A stretch of DNA of 64,000 bases, from the NCBI GenBank assembly GCA_032717465.1, contig CM064653.1, positions 35,227,603 to 35,291,602 on the forward strand. Direction: 5' to 3'. How positions within the stretch are numbered: position 1 is the first letter of the stretch; the number at the start of each line of letters is the position of its first letter. Origin of the DNA: Coenobita brevimanus (taxonomy: Eukaryota > Arthropoda > Malacostraca > Decapoda > Coenobitidae). Both the position numbers and the translations under genes were made by a program. Shown one piece after another: positions 31,527 through 43,890 of the stretch. The notes under the pieces are model-generated. The model saw nothing but the letters and a program-made list of their open reading frames with translations. It had not been told where the DNA came from and made no database searches.

Positions 31527-34440
31527 GAAAGTAAGGAAGTGGTATTTAAGGAAATAGAAGTGAAGGAAACTAAGGGGGAAGGCTGTGAAAGATCAGAAGT
31601 TGAGGAAGTGGTACGGGCAGAGAGTAGGAGAGAAGAGGGTATTAAAAACATCAAAAATAATTTGAAGGTGATATATACTAATGTTGATGGTTTCATATCG
31701 ACAAGGATCGAAATTAACGATTTCTTGAGAGAACATGAACCTGATGTCATGTGCTTTGTAGAGACCAAATTAAGAGAAGATATTGATGTTCATGTGGGAG
31801 ATGATAGATACAAACTGTGGAGAAAAGACAGAAAAGAAAAAAAGGGAGGAGGAGTTATGATAGCAGTGAAGAACAACATAAAAGTAGATACTGTGGAAAT
31901 GGGAGAAGGCAGGGCTGAAGTGATATACAGTATATGAAATTAGAAACTGGAGAGAATGTTAAGAGAGATATGGCGGTAGTGTATGTTCCCCCAAAGACGA
32001 GAGCATGGAAGGATGACGAATACCATGAGATGTTGTCAGATATGGCTAGCTATTTGTAAAAAATAATTGAGAAAAGCAATAATATAATTTTGGTGGGTGA
32101 CTTTAACTGTAAAGAGGTGAACTGGGAGGAATGGTACTCGGGAGGCGGTGAGGATTCGTGGTGCACTACGTTATTAAATATAATAATGAATAATGTGATG
32201 ACGCAATGGGTCAAAGAAGAGACACGGTTTCGAGTTGAGGACACACCAGCAAGGTTAGATTTACTGTTCACCAAAGAACCCAATGTAATAGAATCATTGA
32301 AATATTTATGTCCTATAGGAAAAAGTGATCATGTGGTCATTGAGTTCCAGATGTTAATAGGGAATGTCGAGCCAAGAAACGAGCTTCATAGACAGGGAAG
32401 ATACAACTTTGGGAAAGCAAATTTTACAAGATTGAGAAACTTATTTTGAAAATGCGGATTGGAGAAAATTCAGAGAAACAAGAGAGATACAGAGGAAGTG
32501 GGATATCTTTCTAGACCTCTATAATTTGGGAGTGGAAAAATTTGTACCAAGAGTAAGAGGGAAAGAAAACAGGAAAAAGGAGTGGTTTAATAGAAGGTGT
32601 ATGATAGCAAAAAAAGAGAGAGATAAGGCATGGAACAATTGGAGAAAGAGAGGTAACAACAGAACAAAGGAAGAATATAAAAGAACAAGAAATGAATACA
32701 CAAGAATACGTGGAGAAGAAGAAAGGAATTTTGAAAAAGATATAATAGACAAATGCAAGGATGAACCCAAACTGTTTTATAGATTTGTTAATGGCAAACT
32801 GAAACAAAAGGAAGGAATCACCAAACTGAAAGTAGAAGGAGAGGTCTTTAAGGATGTGGCAATGCAAGCAGAAATAATGAACAAATGTTTCCAGTCAGTT
32901 TTCACTAAAGAAAAGGAGCTTGTGGAAGGGGAGGGAGTGATTAGAAATGTTCCGGGGATAAAAGACATAAAAGTGGAGGTACAGGAAGTGTATAAATTAC
33001 TGGAAACTCAAGATGTAAGGAATGCCCCTGGACCTGATGGAATTTCTAATTGGGTACTGAAGGAATGCAGAGAACAACTGGCGGATAAAATTCACAGTTT
33101 AATCATATGCTCACTGGAAGAGGGGAAAGTGCCACAAGAATGGAAGAGGGCAAATGTGGTACCAATTTACAAGGGAGGAAACAGGGAAGAACCCCTGAAT
33201 TATAGACCAGTGTCTCTAACCAGCATGGTCGCAAAATTGTGTGAGAGAATCCTGAAAGACAGATGGATAAAATATCTGGAAGAGATGAATATTTTGTCTG
33301 AATGTCAGTTTGGATTCAGAAGTGGAAGGTCATGTGTTTCTAACATGTTGAGCTTTTACTCAAGAGCGATTGACGTGGTACAGGAGAGAGATGGTTGGGT
33401 GGATTGTGTGTACTTAGACTTAGAGAAGGCCTTTGACAAGGTACCTCATAAGAGACTAATGTGGAAACTAGAATACAGTATAGAGGACTGAAGGGGAAGC
33501 TTCTGGAATGGATGAGAGACTTTTTGAGAGACAGACAAATGAGGACAGTAATAAAGGATAGGATTTCTGGATGGAGGGAAGTAACAAGTGGAGTCCCTCA
33601 AGGCTCGGTGTTGGCGCCAGTAATGTTCCTGATTTACGTAAATGATATGGTAAATGGAGTGAACAGTTATGCAAGTCTGTTTGCTGATGATGTAAAGATC
33701 TTGAGGAAGGTAGAGGTTGAGGAGGATTGTAAAATACTACAGGAGGATTTGGATAGGATACACAATTGGAGTCGGACGTGGGAAATGAAATTTAATGTAA
33801 AGAAATGTAAAATATTGGAAATGGGTAAAAGTACCAGGAGGCCATCACTGAATTATTTGTTCGGTAGTGAATTAATCACAAAAAGGAGAGAAGAGAAAGA
33901 TTTGGGAGTGCTGGTCCAAGATAGTTTGTCACCAGAAAAGCACATTAACAAGATAGTTGGAGACTTATAAACTCTTGACTAACATAAGAGTAGCATTTCA
34001 TCATATGGATGAGGAGATGAAAAAATTGATAGTGGCCATGATCCCCCCCAGGTTAGAATATGCAGCGGTAGTGTGGTCCCCACACAAAAAGAAAGATATA
34101 AACAAGATTGAGAGAATATAAAGAACAGCAACCAAGATGGTCCCCAGTCTGACAGACCTGTCATACAGAGAGAGGCTGGAAAAACTGGATTTGCCTTCCT
34201 TAGAGGAAAGGAGAAAGAGGGGAGAAATGATTGCAGTGTTCAGGACCATGGTGGGAGTAGATAAAATTGACAAAGAAGATCTGTTTGTATGGGATAAGAG
34301 AGCAACAAGAGGACACGGAATGAAATTGAAAAAGTCAAGCTGCTTGAAGGATATCAAGAAATATAGCTTTCCTTATAGAAGTATAGACTTATGGAATAGC
34401 CTGGACAAAGAGATCTTCCAGTCTAAAAACTTTGTTTAAA
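31527..34440 (+). pseudogene. LINE-A4 ORF2 (endonuclease-RT), broken
   Basis: Endonuclease: VIYTNVDGFISTRIEINDFL, VGDFNCKEVNWEEW, KSDHVVIEF. RT: RNAPGPDGISNWVLKE, RANVVPIYKGG, YLDLEKAFDKVPHKRL, SGVPQGSVLAPVMF, YASLFADDVKIL (33667-33702), EMKFNVKKCKIL. C-terminal part to 34440 (RLEYAAVVWSPHKKK, DLWNSLDKEIFQ). At least four frame breaks. It supplies the catalytic FADD and C-terminal sequence cut off in LINE-A1. Confidence 0.87.
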
Positions 34441-34670
34441 GCTAAATTTGACTTATTGAGAAACAGCAACGGAAACCCTCGAGCATAGTACATTCCGTGT
34501 ATATCACAATTAGGTATATTAGATAAATACTTAACTATGTGGAACGACTTAGACAAAGGCGTGGTGCATGAGAAAAACCTTCATGTGTGTAAAGGTAGAC
34601 TTGATAAATGTGGATATGGAGACAGGACAACACGAGCATTGCTCAATTCCTGTATACTACAAATAGGTAA

Positions 34671-34672
<2 letters not shown>

Positions 34673-34745
<73 letters not shown>
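34673..34745. repeat. (CA)n then (CT)n microsatellite, LINE-A4 tail
   Basis: About 16 CA units followed by about 20 CT units, after GGTAAATA, the LINE-A 3' end. Confidence 0.95.
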
Positions 34746-34748
<3 letters not shown>

Positions 34749-35076
34749 TAACTTAAAGCTCTTCAACTACAGAAGACAGTGGCTGCTGTACTCACTACGT
34801 TGGTGAGTATCTCAGTCCTTGTGCCAACGTGTGTGACTGTGCAGACCAGTTCTGGATCAGTAAATTTTGCCACACAGTTGGCATGTCAAGACCGGGCTTG
34901 CTGGGAGAACTCTGTTTTGGTTGTGCGTTCGTTGTCTATGCTCTTCTCTGACCAGGTTCTGAGTTTCGAAATGAATGGTCTCCTTGCTGCAGAGGGCTCT
35001 TGTTTTCTGTCAAGGGCATTGGTTTCAAGATTTTTTGGTATGATGATGCATTTCTTCAGGGTTGTCCTTTTTTGAT

Positions 35077-36235
35077 CTTTATATCTTTAGAGAAGGGAAA
35101 GAAGTTGTATGCAGTCATCATAGATTTGGAGACAGCATATGCCAGAGTGGATAGATAAGGATTGTGGAAAATATTAAGAATATACGGAGTAAATGGGAAG
35201 TTGTTGAATGCCGTTAAGAGTATATATGAGAGTGCTAAGGTTGCAGAGTAAGTGGATAGTGAACTGAGTGAATTTTTCTGTCTGAATGTTGGATTGAAAC
35301 TGTGATGTGTCATGTCATCATAGTTGTTTAGTCTGTATATGGATGGGGTTATAAAAGAGGTACAAGGTATGGCAGTGGATGTTGGTGTGGCCCTAATGAA
35401 AGGACAGCATTTGGAAACTGTCTGTATTGTTGTTTGCAAAGCATACTGTGTTGTTAAGTGAAGATGAAGGGAAACTGCAGAGTTTAGTGAATGAGTTTTG
35501 GAGAGTGCATAAGAAACAGAGACTAAAGGTGAATGAAGGGAAGAGTAAAGTTATGGTCTTTGAGGGAATTGAAGTCATCGAATGTACAGTGAGGTTGGAT
35601 GAGGAGGAAATAGGAAATGTGAGTGCATTTAAGTACTTGGGTAGTGTGATGAGTAAGGATGGAAGTTTGGAGGATGATGTGCTTGAAGGAGTACAATAAG
35701 GGAGAAAGGTTGTTGGTTCTTTGAAAACAGTGATAAGAAATAGGGAAGTAAGCATGGCAGTAAAAAATGATAGTATTGTGATACCAACTCTAATTCAAAG
35801 ACATGAAGCTTGGACATTGTTGGAAGGACACAGGTCAAGAGTGAGAGCAGTGGAAATGAGTTATTTGAGAGGAGCATGTGGAATCACATGGAGAGACAGA
35901 CTGACAAATGAGGAAGTGAAGGATCAATATGGTGTGGATGTGGATATGATAGAAAGCGTTAGGTGAAGTACAGTGAGGGGTTTGGCCATGAGGAGAGTAT
36001 GGAGAGTGAGACTAATGAAGAGAGTGTATGTGAGTGAGGTGGAAGGAGGGAGAGGGATGGAGAGGCCAAGGATGAGTTGGAGGGATGGAGTTGAGAGGTA
36101 TATGAGAGAGGGGGGTGTGAGCTTGGGGGAGGGCAGTGAATTGGCGTTGGACAGGGCGACATGGAGGCAGTTTATTTGTGGTCACCGCTAGTGGGATTGA
36201 GGCATCTGGCAATAGAAAGGTAGCTAGATAGATAT
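35077..36235 (+). mobile_element. LINE-B2, 5'-truncated, in LINE-E
   Basis: + strand LINE-B: GKKLYAVIIDLETAYARVD, LLSEDEGKLQSLVNEFW (35427-35699), KVMVFEGIEV, EAWTLLEGHRSRVRAVEM (35721-35966), ending GGCATCTGGCAATAGA and a TAGATAGATA tail. Several stops and frameshifts. Confidence 0.83.
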
Positions 36236-37380
36236 CCCTTTTGTTCCAACGCTTTGGAATGTGCTGCAAGGAATTGGCCATGCAAAACCTGGCAAGGAAG
36301 GCAGTGCTCAGGCATACAGAATATGGTCGAACCCACCTAAGCATGGTTTCTAAGCTGGTTGACCTTGCCTGGTGGAGCATTTGTGAGTAAGGGTCTTGAT
36401 TAACCCATATGAGTTCTAGGATGTGCTGTATGCACCGAATGTGAAGAGTCTCAAGCTGTTTGATGTGGTGCTGGTAAGTCGTCCAGGATTTAACACCGTA
36501 TAAGAGGGTGGAGAGGTATGCAGCTGTATATGCTGATACCCATGTCTAGATTCTCAAGTTTGTGTTTTAAAAGACTGGATCCAAGATGCCCAAAAGAGGT
36601 TGAGGTGTGCATCAATCTGTGAGTGCACTTCCAAGGTAGCTGAAATTCTAATCCTCCACCTGTTTTGCATTTTCTCAATTTATCAGAAATGCAAGAGGCT
36701 CTACTACATTGTTTCTCTGAGACATTATTTCTGTTTTATTGACTTTTATTTAGAGCTCCATTTATTTTTTTATTTTCTTAATGCTGCGGAGAAGGAACCA
36801 AAGGCCAGGAACCCTCAAACCTTTCCTTCCAAGAAAAAAACAAAAACAATATAAAAAGAGCCAAATTCAAGATCCGTTCATTTTGATATGCCTGGACACA
36901 CTGTGTTTGAAAGACTGGGGATGGTAGGAAGTAGGAAAAGACAGAGGGTGACAGTTCCAGAGTTGACCCGTTGCATAAATAAAGGACTGGGAGTAATGGT
37001 TAACTCTTGCATTAGAGAGTTGGACAGTAAAGGGACAAGAGTTTGTTGCTAGACGGGTGCTACGTGCTCATTGTTGAGGAGGAGGGATGCAAGCAGGCAG
37101 TTCAGAGGAGCAGTGACCATTGAAGTAGCAATAGAAAAGAGATAAAGATGCAACAGTGCGGCAAAGAGACAGAGGAGCCAGTAAGAGGAGAGTTAATGAG
37201 ACAAAAAGCCTTTGACCCCACCCTATTGAGAAGAGCTGTATCTGGGGAGCCTCCCAGCGCATGAGAGTTGTACTCTACACAGGGTCGAATAAAACCCGTG
37301 TATAAAGTCAACAACCATGCAGTGGTAAAGAAGGTACGGAGTCGGCTTAGCACACCTGATCTCTTGGAAGCAGGTTTTAT

Positions 37381-37803
37381 CAGCTTCCAGAAGCATATCC
37401 ACATTCAAATCACTCGCCACTCCATTCAGTCACTTAAAGACAGCACACAGCTGCATGCACGGCCTCCTGACATCCACCCTTCTGAATCCTATCTTCCTTG
37501 TGAGGACAAGGTCCACCTGGCCAGGCTGAGATGTGGGCACCATCCAGCCCTCTTAAGCTACCAGAGGAGGATGGATGACTCTGTCGCTGATACCTGTCCA
37601 GGATGCAACACAGCACCCCATACTATTAAGCACATTATGGAAGACTGCATTGCACACAATCACCTGTGCCAACAACACAACATACACTCTCCCAGAGCTC
37701 TGTGGGAAAGCCCGGTCTCAGCCATGGCCTTCCTAAGGGACTCGGGGCTGTTCTGCCAGACTGCCCAGGGAACAACTACTACTGCTACTACAAAGGATGC
37801 ATT
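37381..37803 (+). mobile_element. LINE-J 3' end fragment (+), inside LINE-K
   Basis: Starts CAGCTTCCAGAAGCATATCC, matching 7490 inverted. It encodes HARPPDIHPSESYLPCEDKV, RLRCGHHPALLSYQRRMDD, then CPGCNTAPHTIKHIMEDC, a C-x2-C/H-x3-H-type terminal motif of Jockey-like ORF2, open to 37807, and ends in ACTACTACTGCTACTAC. Confidence 0.8.
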
Positions 37804-39581
37804 ATGATCTGTCTAAGATAAGTCCCGTGTGAATGAAACCCCAAGCATGTTCAAGGATGATGCAGGATTGAGCTGGATATTATTAAACGTTAGTGAGTAC
37901 TCTTGTGGAAGATTTTGTCAGGTTGATATGTGTAAAAACTGAGTCTTCGATGCATTAAAAACAAGATTATTTTTACCCCAGGCAAGCCAAGTCAGACATT
38001 AGGTGTGCCGTAGCCTCATCCCTTGTTTGTCGAAATAACTGTGAGATGGACGTTGCAGGAACTGAATGGAAAGGTGAAGGATGGAATCATCAGCATATGA
38101 GTGGGATAGGGTTAGATGTACAGCTTAGAAGGTCATTGATGAATAAAAGGAAGAGAGTTGGTGACTGGACAGAACCTTGAGGAACACCACTGTTGATAGA
38201 TCTAGAAGAATGATGGCCATCTACAACAGTGCCTATAGAACAACCAGAAAGGAAGCAGTAGATGAAGGCACAGATAGAACAATAGAAACCGTAAGAGGGC
38301 AGTTTGGAAATTAAAGATTTGTACCAGACTCAATCGAAAGCCATTGAGATGTCAAGTGCAATGGCAAAGCTTTCGCCAGAGTCCCGAAAGGAGGATGACC
38401 AGGAGTCTGAAAGGTAGGTGAGAAAATTGTCAGTGGAGTGTTCCAGATGGAACCCATACTGATGATCAGAAAGAATGTTGTGATAAGAAAGATGCTTTAA
38501 AATATTTCTGTTAAATATTGACTCGAAAACTTTGAGACACAGGATGTTAATGCAGTTGGACAAAAGTTAGAGGGTTGGGAATGGTCACCCTTCTTTGGGA
38601 CTGGCTGAATGATAGCAAACTTTTAGCGAGAAAGAAAGGTACAAGTTGATAGACAAAGGCGAAAGAGTCTACCTAGGCAGGGTGTAAGCACAGAAGCACA
38701 GTTTTTGAGACCAACAGGTGGGACTCCATCAGGCCCATATGCCTTGTTAGTATTGATGCCAGTGATGGCAGAAAATACATCAGCTGAAGAAATTTTAATG
38801 TCAGCCATGAGGAAGTGATGGAGGAACAGCACTGGAATTGTCTAATGTGGAATTGGAGGAGAAAATCTGAGCGAAGAGATCTGCTTTATCAGTAGAAGAA
38901 ATACAGTAGTTACAGAGCCATCAGAGTAGAAAAGAGGAGGGAAGGATGATGAAGTAAAGTTGTTAAAAAGGTTTTTGGCAAGGTTCCAGAAGGAGAGGGA
39001 AGAATTCGTGTTGGAGAGTTGAGAGCATTTAGTATGGATGAAATTAGCAGAGCAAAGAACAGACTTAGCATGATTCCAGGCAGAAACATAAAAAAGATGT
39101 GATTCAGGGGTGGGTTGGCTCTGGTACCCTTTATAGGCCCTGTCTTTATTGTGGACAGCATTACAACGAGCGTGATTAAACCAAGGCTTTCTTGCAATAG
39201 TCAAAGGATATGATAAGGGAATGTATGCTTCCATGCCCGAGAGAATAACCTCCGTAATGCGCAAGGCACAGTCAGATGGCTCCCGGCCATGGAAGCAATA
39301 ATCATTCCAGGGAGAATGAAAGATGTACTGCCTGAGTGCCTCCCAATCCATAGCTCCAAAGTGCCACAATCGACATTTCTTTGGAGGGTTCACAGTCCGT
39401 ACCGGAGCGATAGAACAGGTTAAGGTAATAGCGTTGTGATCGGAGGATCCCAACGGCGAAGAAAGATTAACAGTGTAAGCAGAGGGATTAGTTGTAAGGA
39501 AGAGGTTAAGTATGTTGGAGCTCCCTCCATGGCGGTCAGGGATACGGGTAGGGTGCTGTACAAGCTGCTCTAAGTCATTAA

Positions 39582-40698
39582 CCCTTTAACCGCGGGCTTG
39601 ATTTGCTTTTTCTTGCAGCACCCACGGGCATATTCACACTCCGACAGAGTCTCTAAAAATATTTGCCAAAAATCAGTTATTAGTCCTAGAATATTAAAAT
39701 CACATATGCTTATGGCACATACCTTCAGCTTTCTCCTGGGGTGTTTGTTGAGCCTTCATCGAGTACCGTAGGACTTGTGGATACCTCTGAAGTTGGGTAA
39801 CGAAGTCTCCACTTTACACTTCCCGACAACCCGTAATATGATTACCAGAGCCTGATATTATCACTAGAAACACTATTCTATGATTCTCAAATAGTTTGGA
39901 ATCCATATTCCAAAAAAAAAAAAACACCGTGAAAGCAATGAAAATTACGAGGGCGTATGACCTTCCCACTTGCGTTAGTTCACCGCTGGTGTTGTCATTT
40001 ATTATTCATAAAAACACTCACAGTTTATATTTCTATTACTATATAACACTTATATATATCTACAGTCTTTATCCATAAGTTTCCTTCAGTAACAGTAGTT
40101 TATTGTCACTGTAGGCATTCAGTTTCTTTCAGTAAAATACGTAGCATTCACTTTCTTGTCCTGTATACTAGCATTGAGAGTGAATGTCACTTTCACCTTC
40201 ACTCTCATAACTCATAGTATTCATACATGCTAGAGTGAAACTTTCACTTTCGTTACTGCTAGTATATATACTCGTATTCTTATAATACTACTCATTTACA
40301 TTTCTATTTACGTTCTCTATTTTAATTACATTATTTACATTTCTATTTTATTTACACTGTGTTATGCTCTGTCACTTGAAGTAACTTATAAAACTATTTT
40401 CCACTGTTCACTTGTATTTACTTTCATTGCTTTATGTGCTGTTTACACATTATTTACAATTCCACTTGCACTGTTTTACTCAACAGAAAGATCGTAGTTA
40501 CTCTTTTATCAATTGTCAGCCCTTTACCTCTTTCCACACGAGGTTTAGTAGGGGGTAAAGGTCACAGGGCCCTTTGCATGGGGCTAAAAAGTGGCTGAAG
40601 TTAGCAGTAGCAAACAGACGTACCTTCACCTTGGAAGATGACAGTGAACTGATAGGGGTGGGCCGGGGTGGCCTTCCTAGGGAAATGCATTACTGCCA
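39582..40698 (-). mobile_element. PB-X2, one end lost
   Basis: TTAA at 39578-39581, end CCCTTTAACCGCGGGC. Collinear, inverted, with 61634-60520; it stops after GGGAAATGCATTACTGCCAG, so the GTCACTTTCGTGAC end is missing. LINE-K reading resumes at about 40700. Confidence 0.78.
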
Positions 40699-40905
40699 GT
40701 TAGGAAGAGAATTTAAGGTTTAGAGGAGGAGAGGTGGTGCTCAACAGAGCGAAAGTTAGAGAAAAGGTTGCGAATGTTGCAGAAATGAAGAAGAAGTAAG
40801 TCAGACAGTGGTTCCAGGCAGCTCATTGGGTCATCATCAGGAAAGGGGTGGATAGTGGGGGCATTAATGGTCCCCCCCCCCCCCCCCCGGGGACTCTGAG
40901 GCTTG

Positions 40906-41177
40906 GTTTTCAGTTGCCATTTTTCTTTTCTAATTTTGAAAAGGAAGTGTGGTGTGTACTGTGCATGTAGTTTGGTGTTGACAGTTAGAGAAATTTGTAT
41001 TGGAGAGCATGCTGGCTTACTCTCTGTGTTACTGAAACACTGAAAAGGTTCAGCAAAAGGGGATGGTCAGGAACTAGTCCTGAGGACTGATGAAACGGGA
41101 GTTCCAGCTCTCCCTATCATCAGCTTTCCATCCACCTTGGGATTACTGCCCTGCTCGACTGTTGCTACCATTGCATG
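40906..41177 (-). mobile_element. Inverted copy of the LINE-C 5' region
   Basis: Inverted relative to 44200-44420: both share GATAGGGAGAGCTGGARCTC, CCTTTTCAGTGTNNCAGTAAC and GAGAGTARRCCAGCATRCTC. The + copy leads into LINE-C ORFs, so this is read as a LINE-C 5' fragment; a separate repeat family is the alternative. A C/G homopolymer (40873-40888) lies next to it. Confidence 0.5.
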
Positions 41178-41233
41178 GAATAAGTTGGAAATGATGGTAA
41201 GACCCTGTTGTAGGGCTGCTGGGCATATTGCAG

Positions 41234-42649
41234 CTATAGGAAGTGAGCCATTTCTGTCTTTGATTGTACTTGAAGACATCTGAGATTAAATAAGTTACTG
41301 TCTAGACGGAACTGGATTTTTATTCCATCATCAGGGTTCATTTGTTGGTGCTTAAAAGAGTGACAAGTGAGAGAGATGTTGAAAATGACAGGATCCAGGA
41401 TACATCCTTGCTTTATGCCCACATCCGTATTGATTGGTTTGGATTTGCTCCCACCAATGGACACATGAGCATTCATGCTGTCATGCAGGCTCTTTAGTAT
41501 GGTAAAAAATTTGTTTGGAACTCCAAATTTTCTAAGAGCATTCTGTAAATGTTCTCTGTTGACAGTGGCAAATGCTTTTGCAAGATCGACAAATGGAGTA
41601 TATAAGTCATGGTTCTGCTTTTGGCAGTTCTCTTGCATCTGTCTGGCAACAAAGATCATGTCATAAGTACTTCAGTCCTTCCAAAATCCACCTCGTGTTT
41701 CAGCAAGTGTTGACTCAGTCAAATGTTTTGTCAGTCTGGATAACAATACCATGGATAGTATATACTTTACTAGCATTCACAATGAGGGAAATGCCTCTGC
41801 TGTTGTCACAATTTGAGCAGTCCGCTTTCCTCTTGTAGATGGTTACAGTATTGGAAGTAAGCCATTCAGATGGAATTTGTTCTTGGTTCCAGATAGTGTG
41901 TGAGACTATGGAGGTTCTGGTGAAGTAACTGGCCACCCCCTTACATTAGTTCAGATGTAATGCTATCAGGGCCGGGACTTGTACTATTTTTTTGAGATCG
42001 GATGGTCTGAACAGTTTCCGTAGGTGTAGGTGGGACAACGATATCTGCAGCTTGAGGGGTATTAGGGATGTTATCAAGGATATTGTGTTCCCCAGGGTTT
42101 CTCTAGTTCAGTAACATATGGAAGTGCTCTGCCCATCTTTCTAGGATTGCTTGCTTGTCTTTCAGGAACTCTCCTTCAGCTGATCGAACAGGATTTATGT
42201 TGTGTTTGGTTGGGCCATAGATAGTTTTAATGGACTTGTATGACCCATGTTGTTTGTTAATGTCCGCCAGTCTTTGCAGCTTTCTTGCTTGCTCAGTCTG
42301 TCATTTCTTCTCCATGTCACACAGTTTTCTCTGGGTTTCACATTTGAGATTCTGGAATTCAGTTTTTAGGGTTAAGGAGCTAGGATGAGCCAACTGGTTG
42401 TTATGTGCTCTGTTCTTCATTGCAACAAGGTCTTGTATGCCCTCAGCATTTTCATCAAACCAGTCCTTATGACAGTGAGCAGAGAAGCCTAGTGTTTCTT
42501 TTGCAGTGCTTTGAAGCAATGTCTTATTGTTCAGCCACTCTTTCTCTAGGTTTGTTGCAGTGTTGTTTGGATGAACTGGTGGGCATTGAGAGAGCTTGTC
42601 TGTAATAGTGCTGCAGAAGGTGTTACAGGTTGCCACATCCTTTAAACTA
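41234..42649 (-). pseudogene. LINE-E linker and RT
   Basis: 42649-42301: LEKEWLNNKTLLQSTAKETL, HKDWFDENAEGIQDLV. 41936-41715: SEWLTSNTVTIYKRKADCSN, SRGISLIVNASKV. 41659-41234: MIFVARQMQENCQKQNHDLY, FVDLAKAFATVNREHL (first catalytic D present), IKQGCILDPVIF, FNLRCLQVQSKTEM. The expected YADD just after is degraded to a QYAQQ-like sequence around 41220. Inactive. Confidence 0.78.
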
Positions 42650-43890
42650 CAGACATACCTCAACATACAAGCATTCAAGATTCGAGCATTTCAAAGATGC
42701 AAACATGTAAATAATAACAAACATTTCAGAGGTACGAACGTAAACAAGAAAAACTAATTTAGCTTGTAGCAGCTCATTGCGACCGCTTTTGAATGTGGCT
42801 GGTAACAGTAGTTGCGAGGCAGGTCACTAGGTGGCAGTGTTGGTCCTAGAGGGCTAACCTGCCATCTTTTGTTTTTGTTTTGTTCACGTGGAGGAGAGAG
42901 GATCACTGCATATTGTGCTTTTAGTCCTTTCACTCCATTTAATATGGCTGATAAATACAAGCGTGTTGATAGTGGTGCTTCTGGCTCACCTAGGAAGCGA
43001 CATGCCATCTCTATGGAACAAAAACTCAAAATAATAAAGCGTGTTGAACGAGGTGAAAGAATTAGTGCAGTGGCTCTCAAGGGGTTAACAGGTGCCTTTG
43101 GAATAATAGAGAAAGGACTTGCTTCCTTTGAAGAACAGGATCTGAATGCTGACAGGTTTGGCAGAGTCTGTGTTGCTGTGCATGATGCCCTGGCCTGCTA
43201 GCGTCTCATCCTTGACGAGAAAAAGAAGAACGCTTCCCAGTCATCAGTCACGAGGTTTTTCTCGAGGGTAGAAACAAAATTAGATGAACCACAGCCTTCA
43301 ATGTCCTATGCTGAGCCTTCAACCTCCTTTGCTGAGCCTTCAGCCACATCTGTTCAGCCTGCTTCTCCTGAAAATCTCGACTTGACCACTGCTCTCTCCT
43401 CACCCATATCTTCCAACTAACTCTACTCCTCCACCTGCCTCCTCTCACTTCCTGCAAGTCCTGCTATGTCTGCCCTCAGGTGAGCTACGGTAATGTTTAT
43501 AAAATAAGATAACTCTGTTGTTGCTTATGTCCGATATATATTTACAACTAACGAAACAAAATGAAATGCTTGCCACATCCACATCTTTGCAGGTTGCAAA
43601 CGTTCCATTATCTTTCATCAGTTGTAAATAGGCATCAGACAATAGCAGGAACAGAGTTGTGTCTTAGACTGTATGTTTTTCTTGTGTAGTGTGCTAATTT
43701 ATGCATTTATATTTCCTAATACAATATAAACTGCTTAAGAACATTTAAAACCCTGCCAACAGATCAGTGAACAGTACAGTGTTTTTTATGTTGTACATGT
43801 AGTACTGTAAGGGATTTTCATTTCGCGAACAATATCAGCTTGCGAACAGCCTCTTGGAACCAATTATGTTCGTAAGTTGAGGTATTTCTG
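42650..43890 (+). mobile_element. Tigger-3, deletion derivative inside LINE-E
   Basis: TA at 42648-42649 and 43891-43892; ends CAGACATACCTCAACATAC and, inverted, CAGAAATACCTCAACTTAC, resembling Tigger ends. It encodes a fused short transposase remnant. LINE-E resumes on both sides (linker left, TTWMHPRSKHW right). Confidence 0.87.
42944..43420 (+). pseudogene. Internally deleted Tigger transposase (DNA-binding N-terminus joined to C-terminus)
   Basis: MADKYKRVDSGASGSPRKRH followed by the helix-turn-helix part EQKLKIIKRVERGERISAVA, then directly LTGAFGIIEKGLASFEEQD and VAVHDALAC, which is C-terminal transposase sequence. The DDE core of some 300 residues is gone. A TAG at 43199 interrupts the frame; the same frame resumes RLILDEKKKNASQSSVTRFF and ends in an AEPSTS-type proline/serine repeat at 43420. 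As made it would be at most an 85-residue DNA-binding fragment. Confidence 0.75.

Larger units (their letters stand above)
28994..34705 (+). mobile_element. LINE-A4, full-length in extent, interrupted by LINE-M
   Basis: 5' UTR from GGCCGGAGAGAGCAG; ORF1 at 29207 (233 residues to a TGA at 29906, then 29930-30082); LINE-M insert 30083-31526; ORF2 31527-34440 with endonuclease, RT and the C-terminal segment; 3' UTR with GGACAACACGAGCATTGCTC and a (CA)n tail from 34673. Breaks relative to LINE-A1: stop in ORF1, frameshift near 31925, stops near 32056 and 32445, frameshift at 33475 and a stop at 33967. It also contains the complete LINE-A 3' end that is missing from LINE-A1. Confidence 0.88.
36880..40905 (-). 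mobile_element. LINE-K, CR1/Jockey-like LINE split by two inserts
   Basis: Minus strand. Endonuclease: HFCNIRNLFSNFRSVEHHL (about 40780), then after PB-X2 LGSSDHNAITLTCS (39453). Linker: FHSPWNDYCF, KPWFNHARCNAVH. RT: NTNKAYGPDGVPPVGLKNC (38832-38623), YGFHLEHSTDNFLTYLSD, ALDISMAFD (38330), SGVPQGSVQSPTLF (about 38190). After a LINE-J end (37381-37803) it continues with SKRSGVLSRLRTFF, RPCVEYNSHALGG (37404-37102) and stops near 36880. Frames are decayed; the ADD box is not preserved. Confidence 0.75.

Noticed and set aside
34773..34802. A 30-nt micro-exon with pyrimidine tract, TACTAAC, AG and GTGAGT
   Set aside because: The pyrimidine tract is the (CT)n tail of LINE-A4 and the block lies at the inverted 3' end of LINE-E (C2H2 end), so the splice-like match is likely chance.
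36600..36854. Small host gene (84 codons)
   Set aside because: No domain, overlaps the inverted LINE-E and LINE-K remains; chance frame.
40873..40888. Poly-C/G run as a quadruplex regulatory site
   Set aside because: An isolated homopolymer next to a LINE fragment; similar runs at 19417 and 55650 suggest mutational expansion rather than function.
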